13,927 bases of DNA from Bacteroidota bacterium (GCA_022709605.1 JAKLIM010000058.1:1-13927), one strand, 5' to 3'; shown: positions 1 through 8,705, counted from the first letter of the stretch. Notes: generated by a model not told the origin, from the sequence alone. Numbers and translations: made by a program.

Positions 1-2463
1 GATATTAAAATTCTGGGCGGTTGGACACGAGCCAATCCTCAGAAATCAATAGCCATTATGCCGAGGAAAAAGCACGGTGACAATCAGTTACGTTACGATG
101 TGTTTGCTTCAACCAAGCCTTTCAACAAATACAAAGACATACAAATGCGTAATTCAGGCAACGACTTTAGTTATTCAATGTTGCGCGATGGTTTTATGCA
201 ATCTATTGTAATGAAGCGATTTGACATCGATTATCTGGCTTACGAACCTGCGGTTTGTTTTATGAATGGTGAATATTTTGGAATACAAAATCTTCGTGAA
301 CGAACGAATGCAGATTATTTGTTCTCAAATTACGGACTCGAAGAAGATGAAGTGTCTATCATTGAACCGGGTGAAATTCCAAAAGATCCTGATTTTGTTG
401 CGTTTTCTAACTTTCTGAAATCCAACGATCTGACAAATCCATCGGTCTATCAACAAATTAACGAAAAAATGGATGTCGGTGAATTTATCAATTATAATAT
501 TGCCGAAATTTTCTTCGGAAATTACGACTGGCCTTACAACAATGTGAAACTTTGGAAGAAAAAAACAGAAAATAAATGGAGATGGATTCTTTTTGATACC
601 GATTTTGGATACGGTTTGTATAATTCTTCACTTTATAATTTTAACACATTGACGTTTGCATTGGGCGAAAATCAGGAGAATATTATTGGGGGCAACACCG
701 TTCATCCTGAGTGGTCGGTAATTGTATTAAGCAAATTGGTTCAAAATCCAACATTTCTGAATAAATTTATTGACCGTTTTGCCATTCATCTATCTTCAAC
801 TTTCAAACCTGCAAGGCTCGATGCAATTCTCGACAGTGTTTCAGCCCGAATTTCGAACGAAATTATATATCACAAAGCTAAATTTGGTTCTGCCCGAAAC
901 TTTTCAAATGATATTTCTGTCATGAAAACTTTTTCGGCAAACCGATCGGCGAATATGCTGAATTATATCAGCAACAGGTTTTTAAGTTCTACGGGTATTC
1001 AAACCATTCAGGTAAGTGCCAATGTTTCGGGCGCATCGTATAAATTGAATTCTGAAAACATTCAAGATGCTTCAATACAGTTGAAATATTTCAAAAACAG
1101 AACCGTGGCACTCGAAGCCAACCCTGTACCGGCATACAAATTTAAACATTGGGAATTGACTTCGGGTTCTGCAAATTCAACACTTATCCCAATGGGAAGT
1201 GCCTGGAAATATTCCGACGGAAGCACCGTTCCTGCAACGAACTGGAATGCCTCGGCGTATAGCGATGTTTCGTGGAAAAACGGAAACGCACAGTTTGGTT
1301 ACGGCGGTAGAGGTGAGGTTACTACGTTGAGCTATGGTGCTAATTCAAATAATAAATATACTACCGCTTATTTTCGAAAAACAATATCCATTTCAAATTT
1401 AAGTACTAAAAGCAATTTTATCTTAACCACCTATATAGATGACGGAGCAGTTGTTTATGTCAATGGAACAGAGTTAGGTCGTGCAAATATGCCTAACGGA
1501 ACGATTCAGTTTGCAACGTTGGCTTCTTCGTCGAACAACGGTATTACCAACTCTTTCAATGTTCCCCAAAACTTATTGAAAGAAGGAAATAATGTAATCG
1601 CTGTTGAAGTGCATCAAAATTCAGTATCGAGTTCCGATCTTATTTTTAATTTAAGCCTTACTTGCAGCGAAACGACCAATACACAAATTGTAACAACACC
1701 TGTTTATTCAACAACACTCACTACTGATTTTTCGATAAGAGCAATTTACGAGCAAGAAGTATTTGAAGATCCGGATAAGGGTATAGATTTGGTATTCAAC
1801 GAAATAGTGGCTAGCAATAACCTTTCTCAGGATGAATTTGGTGAAACCGATGATTACATTGAAATTTACAATAATGGCGACAAAGATGTGAACATTGCCG
1901 GTTGGTTTATAACCGATATGCCCGGAAATAACACCTTGGTGCAAATTCCCGCAACTGATTTATCCAAAACGAACATTCCATCGAAAGGAAGAATTGTTTT
2001 ATGGGCTGATGATCAAGCGAATCAAGGTGTTCTTCATCTCGGTTTTAAACTTTCAAAAGAAGGCGAAACGCTCGTTTTAGCAAAAACAAATTATCTTGGG
2101 GCAATTACGGTTATCGATTCGGTTTCGTTTCCTTACATGGAACAAAATTTGAGCTATTCGCGCGTGCCTGATGGAAGTGAAAACTGGAAAATAATCGGAA
2201 CTACTTTTAACGAAATCAATATTGATCATACAGGCATTGAAAACCCTGAAATTCGGTTAAATGTATATCCTACTCAGGTGCTTGATAATTTTACAGTTAT
2301 AAATGCTGCGGATAAAATGTTGAATGTTATAGATTTAACAGGAAAAGTAATGATGAGCCATGTTTGTCGACACGATAAAGAAATAATTCAGGCCAATCAG
2401 TTACAACGTGGAATTTATATTGTAGTGATTGGTGATAAGAATTTCAAAATAATAAAAATGTAA
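1..2463 (+). CDS. CotH kinase family protein with lamin-tail domain and T9SS sorting domain (5' partial)
   Basis: The frame is open from base 1, so the gene starts upstream; the first ATG at 58 is internal, because the 19 codons before it (DIKILGGWTRANPQKSIAI) are typical CotH sequence. About 820 residues are visible. Residues 1-290 form the CotH kinase-like domain, with FGIQNLRER near 93-101, the GNYDWPYNNVKLW segment near 173-185 and the acidic FDTDFGYG near 198-205, which fit the nucleotide/metal-binding region of this atypical kinase family. Residues about 335-390 and 560-586 look like two halves of an InlB-type bacterial repeat separated by a galactose-binding-like beta-sandwich (about 395-560). 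A lamin-tail domain (about 598-725) follows, then a short type A T9SS C-terminal domain (about 750-820, with NVYPTQVLDNFTV and LQRGIYIVVI). I infer a protein secreted through T9SS and anchored at the cell surface. The kinase substrate is unknown. The gene ends in TAA and converges on the lipoprotein gene. Confidence 0.88.
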   Translation, partial: DIKILGGWTRANPQKSIAIMPRKKHGDNQLRYDVFASTKPFNKYKDIQMRNSGNDFSYSMLRDGFMQSIVMKRFDIDYLAYEPAVCFMNGEYFGIQNLRERTNADYLFSNYGLEEDEVSIIEPGEIPKDPDFVAFSNFLKSNDLTNPSVYQQINEKMDVGEFINYNIAEIFFGNYDWPYNNVKLWKKKTENKWRWILFDTDFGYGLYNSSLYNFNTLTFALGENQENIIGGNTVHPEWSVIVLSKLVQNPTFLNKFIDRFAIHLSSTFKPARLDAILDSVSARISNEIIYHKAKFGSARNFSNDISVMKTFSANRSANMLNYISNRFLSSTGIQTIQVSANVSGASYKLNSENIQDASIQLKYFKNRTVALEANPVPAYKFKHWELTSGSANSTLIPMGSAWKYSDGSTVPATNWNASAYSDVSWKNGNAQFGYGGRGEVTTLSYGANSNNKYTTAYFRKTISISNLSTKSNFILTTYIDDGAVVYVNGTELGRANMPNGTIQFATLASSSNNGITNSFNVPQNLLKEGNNVIAVEVHQNSVSSSDLIFNLSLTCSETTNTQIVTTPVYSTTLTTDFSIRAIYEQEVFEDPDKGIDLVFNEIVASNNLSQDEFGETDDYIEIYNNGDKDVNIAGWFITDMPGNNTLVQIPATDLSKTNIPSKGRIVLWADDQANQGVLHLGFKLSKEGETLVLAKTNYLGAITVIDSVSFPYMEQNLSYSRVPDGSENWKIIGTTFNEINIDHTGIENPEIRLNVYPTQVLDNFTVINAADKMLNVIDLTGKVMMSHVCRHDKEIIQANQLQRGIYIVVIGDKNFKIIKM

Positions 2464-2484
2464 GCCGTGGTTTTTATAAAAACA

Positions 2485-2517
2485 AACTTTCCCAAAGTTT
2501 GAAACTTTGGGAAAGTT
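2485..2517. terminator. Perfect 16-bp palindrome between convergent genes; likely bidirectional terminator or REP-like element
   Basis: Two 16-base arms, AACTTTCCCAAAGTTT and its exact complement, flank a single central G, in the 82-base gap between two convergent stop codons. In RNA from either strand this folds into a long hairpin with a 3-base loop. On the minus strand the hairpin is followed by TGTTTTTATA, a fair U-tract, so termination of the lipoprotein transcript is the better-supported use. The plus strand has no clear U-run after it. Palindromes of this AAACTTTGGGAAAGTT type also recur as intergenic elements in Bacteroidota genomes (general recollection, not checked here), so it may be a dispersed repeat serving as a terminator. 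Confidence 0.6.
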
Positions 2518-2545
2518 GAAAATCATTGGTTTAAAATAAGTTCTT

Positions 2546-4015
2546 TTATTTTTTAGTGGGTTGCCATTCGTAAGCACCGGCATCAGGCAAATTATCTTCA
2601 AGGCGTGAATTTCCATTTAAATCAATCGGGTATTCGGCTGATACAATGGGATTTGCAATTCCTCTGGCAGGTGAAACTGAATCGGGAACAAAATTAAAAT
2701 AAATCCCTTTTTTGTCATCGTAACGGCTTTGTTTAAAAACAATTGTGTCATTTTTTTCGAACCATCTGATGTTTTTGAACTGAGCCAATTCAAAAGGTTT
2801 TTCTCTTCGGATAAAACTATTGCTGAAACTTCCGTTGTACTGATCGGTAAACCTTGAGGCTATGCTAAACTCATTTTGAAGCGTACCGGTAATGATACAA
2901 TTCTGGAAAACAGATTCCATACGGGCGCTGCGGTTCAGATTCATAATCATGACAGCCGGATTTTTATCGCGTGATGTTGGTTCAGCTCGATTATTATTGT
3001 AATAATTGGCAATGGTCGTATGAATAAAAGTGTGTTTTCCACCGTTTAAGTAAACCGAAAAACTACCTGTATTCGAAATTTCAGTATTCGTAACTTTTAC
3101 ATTTCCATTTTGCGCAACCAATCCGTAATAAACGAAATTATGTATTCTGCAATTCGTTATTTCGAGATTGGGTAAGTTTTCGCGGTCGGAATTGACATAA
3201 TATAATCCGACATAAGCACTGCTGATATTCACATGTTGCAGCACATGATTCCCTGAATTCGAAAGCAAATAAACCCCATCCCATTGGCCTGCAACGTAAT
3301 TGTACGGAACAGGATCGAGGAATTTAATTATATCAAATCTATCGCCACGCAATACAATGGGTTGCTCAAAAGTGCCTTTGGCATTTAAATTTCCATAAAC
3401 TACCAGGTTCGAATTGTTGTGAAAATACAATTTACACCCCGGCTCCAGCGTCAATGTTTTTGTTGAATCAATGGCAAGATAACCCTTTATCAAATAAGGT
3501 TTTACAGCGGTTAAAGTGGTGTCGTTTTGTATGTATTTATTTTCAAATAATTCCATGTTTTGTCCGAAAGCTTCAAGCCTGATCCGCTGTAAATTTCCAT
3601 TGGTAACAAAAACAATTGAATCGTCTACCAATACCGGAGAATTGGAATCATTGGGATCGACCGTAACTTCCACAAAAATATAAATACTGTCTTTGGCCGG
3701 AATTTCAATATTCTCTAAACTGTTATCAGTGGGTATCGTTCCGTCAACATTCATTCGGAAATTAGAATTTTTTCCTCCTGCAATTTTTATAGAACTGATA
3801 TTCAATGCCTGACGATTATTATTGTAAATCAGTATTTTTTCAGTGGTGCTGCCAAGCGTTGTAAAAACAGTATCGAATGAAAGCGTATCGGTCGAGAAAT
3901 CAAGTTTATCATCTTTATGGGTAGAGAAAATAGTATCCTCGCACGACATAAACAAGGTGCTGCTGAAAAGTATTAAGATACAATGCAAGTAAAAATATCG
4001 GGAAAAAGTAGACAT
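2546..4015 (-). CDS. Beta-helix surface lipoprotein
   Basis: A 489-residue protein with a lipoprotein signal peptide: the hydrophobic stretch HCILILFSSTLFMSC ends in a lipobox with the lipidated Cys at 25. The next residues, EDT, are acidic, which in Bacteroidota can favour surface export. Residues about 40-152 form an Ig-like beta domain with the motif DTLSFDTVFTTLGS. From about 175 to 410 there are repeated short beta-strands with NxxI/V and G-rich turns (for example LEPGCKLYFHNNSNLVVYG and NLEITNCRIHN), typical of a right-handed parallel beta-helix. The tail DLNGNSRLEDNLPDAGAYEW resembles the ends of secreted beta-helix and pectate-lyase-like proteins. No catalytic triad or lyase motif is evident, so binding or a structural role is as likely as carbohydrate cleavage. 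It is a single gene, divergent from the small gene at 4150. Confidence 0.85.
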   Translation of the reverse strand: MSTFSRYFYLHCILILFSSTLFMSCEDTIFSTHKDDKLDFSTDTLSFDTVFTTLGSTTEKILIYNNNRQALNISSIKIAGGKNSNFRMNVDGTIPTDNSLENIEIPAKDSIYIFVEVTVDPNDSNSPVLVDDSIVFVTNGNLQRIRLEAFGQNMELFENKYIQNDTTLTAVKPYLIKGYLAIDSTKTLTLEPGCKLYFHNNSNLVVYGNLNAKGTFEQPIVLRGDRFDIIKFLDPVPYNYVAGQWDGVYLLSNSGNHVLQHVNISSAYVGLYYVNSDRENLPNLEITNCRIHNFVYYGLVAQNGNVKVTNTEISNTGSFSVYLNGGKHTFIHTTIANYYNNNRAEPTSRDKNPAVMIMNLNRSARMESVFQNCIITGTLQNEFSIASRFTDQYNGSFSNSFIRREKPFELAQFKNIRWFEKNDTIVFKQSRYDDKKGIYFNFVPDSVSPARGIANPIVSAEYPIDLNGNSRLEDNLPDAGAYEWQPTKK

Positions 4016-4090
4016 AACCTGATTTAAATTAATTTTGTGTATTAAAAAACGAAAAACAGATGAATTTATTTTTCAATAAAACTCTTTAAA

Positions 4091-4122
4091 TTTATTTTTA
4101 TAATAATATTGACTTATATTTG
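4091..4122 (+). promoter_or_regulatory. Bacteroidota-type promoter for the 92-residue gene
   Basis: TATATTTG at 4115-4122 matches the Bacteroidota -7 consensus TAnnTTTG exactly. A TTTA at 4091-4094, 20 bases upstream, is one base from the -33 TTTG. Transcription would start near 4129, about 20 bases before the ATG at 4150. The surrounding sequence is very AT-rich, so chance matches are possible. Confidence 0.5.
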
Positions 4123-4149
4123 TGCAATAAAACCCTCAATAATTAGATT

Positions 4150-4428
4150 ATGGCAAGCCGCAGAAAACTAAAGAAAACCATCAATTTCGTAACCTCCGAA
4201 TTGATCACGGATATTTATTTTCATTGTTTAATGAATAAAAATATCGATGAAGAAAAAGTTGAGAATCTGGTCACAGAAGCCGTAAATATAAGCCGCGATT
4301 TCATTTTGCGTGCCATCCGCCCCGATGGTAAAAATAACCCCCAAAGGGTAAAATTTTATTACAAAAAATTGTTTTCCGATTGGCAAATAGCAACTAAAAG
4401 CATTATTGATAAAAAGGAAAAGCTCTGA
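4150..4428 (+). CDS. Small conserved-type hypothetical protein (92 aa)
   Basis: The protein is basic and predicted largely helical, beginning MASRRKLKKTINFVTSELITDIYFHC, with no signal peptide or membrane segment, so it is probably cytoplasmic. The N-terminal RRKLKK patch and the Lys/Arg-rich C-terminus (VKFYYKKLF, then a lysine-rich end) could contact nucleic acid or a larger complex, but this is inference. It resembles in general character a family of short proteins with a helical RKxLKK-type start that I associate with Bacteroidales; I cannot name it. It has its own promoter-like element just upstream, ends in TGA, and meets porT tail to tail with only 11 bases between them, with no visible terminator. 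The good start context, dedicated promoter and normal amino-acid composition support a real gene. Confidence 0.72.
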   Translation: MASRRKLKKTINFVTSELITDIYFHCLMNKNIDEEKVENLVTEAVNISRDFILRAIRPDGKNNPQRVKFYYKKLFSDWQIATKSIIDKKEKL

Positions 4429-4439
4429 TATTAAATAGA

Positions 4440-5123
4440 TTACTCAAAATTAAATGTCAGTGTAAGCATACGCGATGTGAGTTTCGTAATTGCATTTGAA
4501 AACCTTTCATCCGCGGGTGAAACCTGACCTCCATTCCGTAAACTGAGCGGTACAAACAAATCGTTGTACCCGATGGCAAATTTTAGTTCGGGTGCCAGTT
4601 TAAAGAATGAAAAGTAAATATCGCAACCCACACCGAATTCCGAGTAAAAATCAACCGTTCTTAAATACACCGGTTTTTCTTTGTTTTGACCTAAATCGAT
4701 GTACATTCCTCCGCCACCAATCAGGTAAGGTCTGAAATTTCCATATCTTTCGGCACTGTATTTCAGATAGACAGGAATGCAAATGGGTATCGAAGGAATA
4801 GTTATTGTATCTCCTTTACCACTAAACGAATACACCAAATCCCTTTCGCCAATATTTAAAGTAGGCGTAAAGCGCAAATTCAAATATCGGTTTAACCGTA
4901 AGTCTGTAATAATTCCTACTGAAAATCCGGGTTTGAGGTACGAAACATTTACACTGTCATCGGGTGTTGATACAATGCCTAAATCCATAAAGTTTGTGCC
5001 CAATGAAAACCCGAAATGAAAGAATTTTTCATCCCGATAAGGTAAATTTCCCTGAGCCTGCAAAACAATTCCTGTTTGTAAAAGCAACAATGCAAACAAT
5101 ATCTTTATTCTGTTATTCAACAT
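4440..5123 (-). CDS. porT: PorT-family outer-membrane beta-barrel protein of the type IX secretion system
   Basis: A 227-residue protein with a signal peptide (residues 1-23, ending VLQA before QG). The mature start NLPYRDEKFFHFGFSLGTNFMDLGI matches the PorT/SprT pattern, where a short N-terminal segment with a D.K..HFGF.LG.N..DF motif leads into alternating beta-strands. The rest shows amphipathic strands (YLNLRFTPTLNIG, FRPYLIGGGGMYIDLG, FKLAPELKFAIGYNDLF) and a C-terminal barrel strand ending LTLTFNFE. PorT is needed for T9SS secretion in Porphyromonas and for SprT-dependent gliding and secretion in Flavobacterium; it sits in the outer membrane. In many relatives porT lies beside ubiE, but that neighbour is absent here. 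The T9SS-tagged CotH protein in the same window is consistent with a working system. A generic porin-like barrel is the alternative. Confidence 0.72.
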   Translation of the reverse strand: MLNNRIKILFALLLLQTGIVLQAQGNLPYRDEKFFHFGFSLGTNFMDLGIVSTPDDSVNVSYLKPGFSVGIITDLRLNRYLNLRFTPTLNIGERDLVYSFSGKGDTITIPSIPICIPVYLKYSAERYGNFRPYLIGGGGMYIDLGQNKEKPVYLRTVDFYSEFGVGCDIYFSFFKLAPELKFAIGYNDLFVPLSLRNGGQVSPADERFSNAITKLTSRMLTLTFNFE

Positions 5124-5203
5124 ACTTTACTAATCTTTAAAACATGAATTAAACGTTTGACAAACAGTATTATTATATTTCAGGTTATTAACAGAGAATA
5201 TTT

Positions 5204-8200
5204 CTAACGCTGTAAAGTTAATGACATTAAACCGATTATTACATCATTTGCCACAGTTTCGACTGAAATTTTACGTAATTTTTTGTTTTTATCGAGTGGC
5301 ATATCAAGCAGAACTCCCGCTCCACCATCAATTTTACGTCCGTAGACGCCTTCAATTCCCAACTCTTTTTCAAGGTTATTACTTACCAATCCGGTTTTTA
5401 AATGCACCCGGAAAGGTCGGGCCTGTTTTAGTTTAAATGCTTTATCATCAACAAAATAATCCTGTTCAATCGGGCACCAATTATCGGGGTTTATAAGTTG
5501 TAGTGTATCCGACGAACCATCAATATATTCAGCCACAATAAGTCCGTTTACAAAATCGGTCTGCATGTGATTGGTTGTGCCTGCAAGCATTACAAATGCA
5601 TTCGAAGCTTGTCCTGAAAGCGGAATTTCTGTTTTTCGGGGAAAATTATCCCAGCGCGAAGTAAACGCAATATTCCTTCCGCTTTCAGGCGTACGAAAAT
5701 CAATTTTCAAATGTGTGGAAAATACATTATTATTTTTTGCAGCCAGTTTTCTCAATCCTGCGTCGTCAATTTCGGCCGTTGTTAATGGATGACACCATTC
5801 GCCGATTCCCTGGGTTGGAATTTGCAGTGTAGTGTAAGGCGAACGGGGTGAAAGGTATTTGTGCTTAAAAATATTGGATACTGAATCGTTAAAATATTGA
5901 GTCAGGTCAATCATTTCCAATGTGGAATTTTCAGCCAGAATAAACGATGGTTTTAACGGTTTTTCAACTTCGGTAATTTCAATATTCAAAGGTTGCCACC
6001 AGGTCATTTCTCCTTGTCTGAGCTTGGCAAATAATGTGCGATGACCTTTTGTTCCTGCTAATTTTCCTTCAATGGAATTGGTTGAAATTTTTGGATCGCC
6101 GATTAATTTCTGAGGATCGAAAATTTCAAGTATCTCGTTTTCAGTTTTTAATAGAATTCTTTCATTTTTCTGAAATTTCTTTTCTGCATAAAAATTATTT
6201 AAATTTTTTCCGGTATAATTTATTTCAACTTCAGCAGAATCAATCGCCGGAATTTCAATATTTATGAATGGAAATTCAATGGATGGTTCAATCTGTTTCC
6301 AGGCCACAGCCTTCCCATTCACAGTAATCTTCTGAATTTTGTCAGAAATTGCACGTACCTGCAAAACAATTTTCAGTTTCTTTTCAAATTTTTGTTTGAT
6401 GATATATTTTTCTGAATTTTCTTTTTGAATAAATGCAAATTGAATGTCAGGAGTTTGAATGGAAGCATGATCCCAGGCAGCAGGAAATCCCGGTCGCAGA
6501 ACAAGTTTGCCGTTCATGGCATCCGGAATAATACCAAATAATCCCTGAACCAATGCACGCGACATCACACCAATCGGGTCGCCAAAGTCGCGATAACATT
6601 CGCCACGGGCAGCATCGTAATAGCTTATTTGTCCTACATTTCCGGGACTTGCACCCATGAACATTCCATCGAGAACAGAACTTTTCAGTAATTTAAAACC
6701 CGCCTCGTTTCGCCCTGCCTGCCAGTAAGCCAGCGCAGTATGCATTACTTCACCAAAAGCTACATTATTTATCGACCACGAATAGGGCATCCAGTTCGAT
6801 GTGGAGATGGTTGCAAAATCTCCTTTTTCCAATCCGGTTGCTTCTACCGGAATGTGTGGAATTTCGGTGTCGAGATATCGGGTAGCCTGATAACCCTGAA
6901 AAGCGTCCTGAATATCTGAATCAATGGCGTGATAAATGGTCCAGACAGCCGCATTCCCGTGCACTTTCTTTTCGCCCATAAAATCCTGATATTCTGCCCA
7001 ATGACCTTTGAGTGGAAGCCATAATCGATTATTTATTGCTTTCAGAATTTTGTCAGATTCATCGCGGTACGAATCAGCATTTTCACCGATTTTCAATGCT
7101 ATTTCGGCCGCCATTTTATTGGCACGATAATTATAAGCCGACGAATGAGTGACAGCTCCACTGTTGTAATAAAGTGCATCACTTGCCCAAATGCAGCAAT
7201 AAGCGTCATACAGGCCATCATTATCCGGGTCGAAATTGCGTTTTTCCCATGCCAAATGACTTGTAATGACCGGCCACATTTTACGGGCATAATCCAAATC
7301 ACCTGTCCAGTTCAAATGCCAGAGCAATTCGTCGATATAACAAAGGTTCATATCGTAATGATGCATCTGGTCGTTACGATTCGGATTGCGGCAAATGTAA
7401 CCGTTGCTATACATTTGTGTTCCCCAACTTTTTTCAGCACGCGCCAGATTCAGGGCCGAATCCTGTGCAGGATGCATTCTGAAAGGCTTTACGTTTGTAA
7501 CCTGCGAAGCTGCATACGCATCGAAATGTTTACGTGCCCGATCGTGCCAGCCAAGGGCATCGCCGGTATAAGCTGCTCTCCAGCCACTTAGCGGCATGCG
7601 CCAACCTACAGCACCATGCAACCATGTTTCGCCGCTCCAGATTCCATCGGCTGCGGTAGAAAGTGTACTACCCAGCGTGTTGAAATACGGATCGGGAGTC
7701 TCTATTTTAAGTTGGGATGCAATGCTGATGCGGTTTTTATCTGAATTTTCAAAAATTGATTGAACTCCTTTATCTTTCAGGTTTTTTTTAATCGAAATTC
7801 GCTCATCAACTTTCGAAAAATTATAGGTCAAAGGAGAAAATGAATTGCTAATGTTCAGAAAATCAACTTTATCATTCGGAATCTGAATTGCCATGAAATA
7901 GGTCTTCGAGCCGGAAATTTTCAGCTGACCTTTAAGAACCGGAAGCTTTGTCTCTAAACTCAGTTTTGATTTTTCAGGAAAAATGCCAATTAATTTTCTA
8001 TCCTTTTTTGCACCAAAAACTACCTGAAATCTGTTCTGAGAAATGGAAAATTCGTTGCCTGTACAGTATTCGGGTTTCAGTTCAAAACTGTCGGCAGGAT
8101 CTACACCTAAATCTCCTTCACGACTAAAACGTTTATCGGCACAACCTCCAAAACGCCACGAAAGTACTGTGCCGGAAGGTAATTGAAGCGTTTCAATTTT

Positions 8201-8677
8201 CATAATCATTCCTTCGGCTTCGCTCATGGCCAGGATAGTGATTTTTATTTTTCCTTTGCCTGTAAACTCCGGATCTTCAATTATATAATTGCGTGAACCT
8301 GCATTGTAAATGCTTTTTATGTACGATAAATCATTCAGACTGAGTGTTTTGTTTTTATTGCCAATTGCAAACGAAAAGTTTCCACCCATGCGAGGCAGAG
8401 ACAAAGCAAATTCAGGTACATCGCCTGTTTCAATTCGAAAACCGGTATTTGTACCGTAAAGTGCCCGATTGAATTTATTTTTCCCATTTTCAATAACAAA
8501 ACTTTCACCTTCGGGCTTATACCTTAAAGTGCGCTCGCTTTTCGATGCTGTTTTTTGAACAATCAACTGATTGAGCTCAGGATCATACACACTTTTTGAC
8601 TGACTGCTTAAATTGAATACAGTAAATAATAATATGAATGCAATGGTGAAGCTTTTTATTAAGGATAATCCCGTCAT
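5204..8677 (-). CDS. DUF4450-type secreted protein with six-hairpin (alpha/alpha)6 glycosidase-like domain
   Basis: A 1157-residue protein with an N-terminal signal peptide (residues about 1-26, ending LSSQS), so periplasmic or exported. Residues about 30-320 form a beta-rich N-terminal region (DUF4450-like), and about 335-720 an (alpha/alpha)6 toroid as in GH95/GH63/trehalase-like enzymes. Toroid landmarks are GIWSGETWLHGAVGWRMPLS (345-364), GDALGWHDRARKHFDAY (372-388), MHHYDMNLCYIDELLWHLNW (438-457), DPDNDGLYDAY (483-493) and FGDPIGVMSRALVQGLFGI (698-716). A beta-sandwich follows at about 720-825 (NGKLVLRPGFPAAWDH), then about 300 residues that look like another beta-rich, carbohydrate-binding-like unit (905-1157). 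Candidate acids include D373, D379, D442, E449, D483 and D485, but I cannot assign the catalytic pair. Polysaccharide degradation is inferred from fold and export only. No SusC/SusD pair is in the window, so this is not an obvious PUL. Stop is TAG. Confidence 0.82.
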   Translation of the reverse strand: MTGLSLIKSFTIAFILLFTVFNLSSQSKSVYDPELNQLIVQKTASKSERTLRYKPEGESFVIENGKNKFNRALYGTNTGFRIETGDVPEFALSLPRMGGNFSFAIGNKNKTLSLNDLSYIKSIYNAGSRNYIIEDPEFTGKGKIKITILAMSEAEGMIMKIETLQLPSGTVLSWRFGGCADKRFSREGDLGVDPADSFELKPEYCTGNEFSISQNRFQVVFGAKKDRKLIGIFPEKSKLSLETKLPVLKGQLKISGSKTYFMAIQIPNDKVDFLNISNSFSPLTYNFSKVDERISIKKNLKDKGVQSIFENSDKNRISIASQLKIETPDPYFNTLGSTLSTAADGIWSGETWLHGAVGWRMPLSGWRAAYTGDALGWHDRARKHFDAYAASQVTNVKPFRMHPAQDSALNLARAEKSWGTQMYSNGYICRNPNRNDQMHHYDMNLCYIDELLWHLNWTGDLDYARKMWPVITSHLAWEKRNFDPDNDGLYDAYCCIWASDALYYNSGAVTHSSAYNYRANKMAAEIALKIGENADSYRDESDKILKAINNRLWLPLKGHWAEYQDFMGEKKVHGNAAVWTIYHAIDSDIQDAFQGYQATRYLDTEIPHIPVEATGLEKGDFATISTSNWMPYSWSINNVAFGEVMHTALAYWQAGRNEAGFKLLKSSVLDGMFMGASPGNVGQISYYDAARGECYRDFGDPIGVMSRALVQGLFGIIPDAMNGKLVLRPGFPAAWDHASIQTPDIQFAFIQKENSEKYIIKQKFEKKLKIVLQVRAISDKIQKITVNGKAVAWKQIEPSIEFPFINIEIPAIDSAEVEINYTGKNLNNFYAEKKFQKNERILLKTENEILEIFDPQKLIGDPKISTNSIEGKLAGTKGHRTLFAKLRQGEMTWWQPLNIEITEVEKPLKPSFILAENSTLEMIDLTQYFNDSVSNIFKHKYLSPRSPYTTLQIPTQGIGEWCHPLTTAEIDDAGLRKLAAKNNNVFSTHLKIDFRTPESGRNIAFTSRWDNFPRKTEIPLSGQASNAFVMLAGTTNHMQTDFVNGLIVAEYIDGSSDTLQLINPDNWCPIEQDYFVDDKAFKLKQARPFRVHLKTGLVSNNLEKELGIEGVYGRKIDGGAGVLLDMPLDKNKKLRKISVETVANDVIIGLMSLTLQR

Positions 8678-8705
8678 ATCTGGATGTTTTAAGATAGAAA
8701 TTTCT

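Noticed and set aside
58..60. ATG at 58 as the real start of the CotH gene
   Set aside because: The frame is open to base 1 and the upstream codons encode conserved CotH sequence, so the start lies outside the window.
1708..1944. 78-codon minus-strand open frame inside the CotH gene
   Set aside because: Antisense to the conserved lamin-tail region; no start signals and no recognisable product.
5155..5165. GTTTG-A-CAAAC small inverted repeat and TACTGTTTG near the porT start as operator or promoter
   Set aside because: The arms are only 5 bases, the -7-like box has a 3-base instead of 2-base gap, and no -33 match is at proper spacing.
7145..7591. 148-codon open frame on the plus strand
   Set aside because: It lies wholly antisense to the well-supported toroid domain of the DUF4450 protein, its product has no recognisable motif and an unusual composition, and no promoter was seen; a shadow frame.
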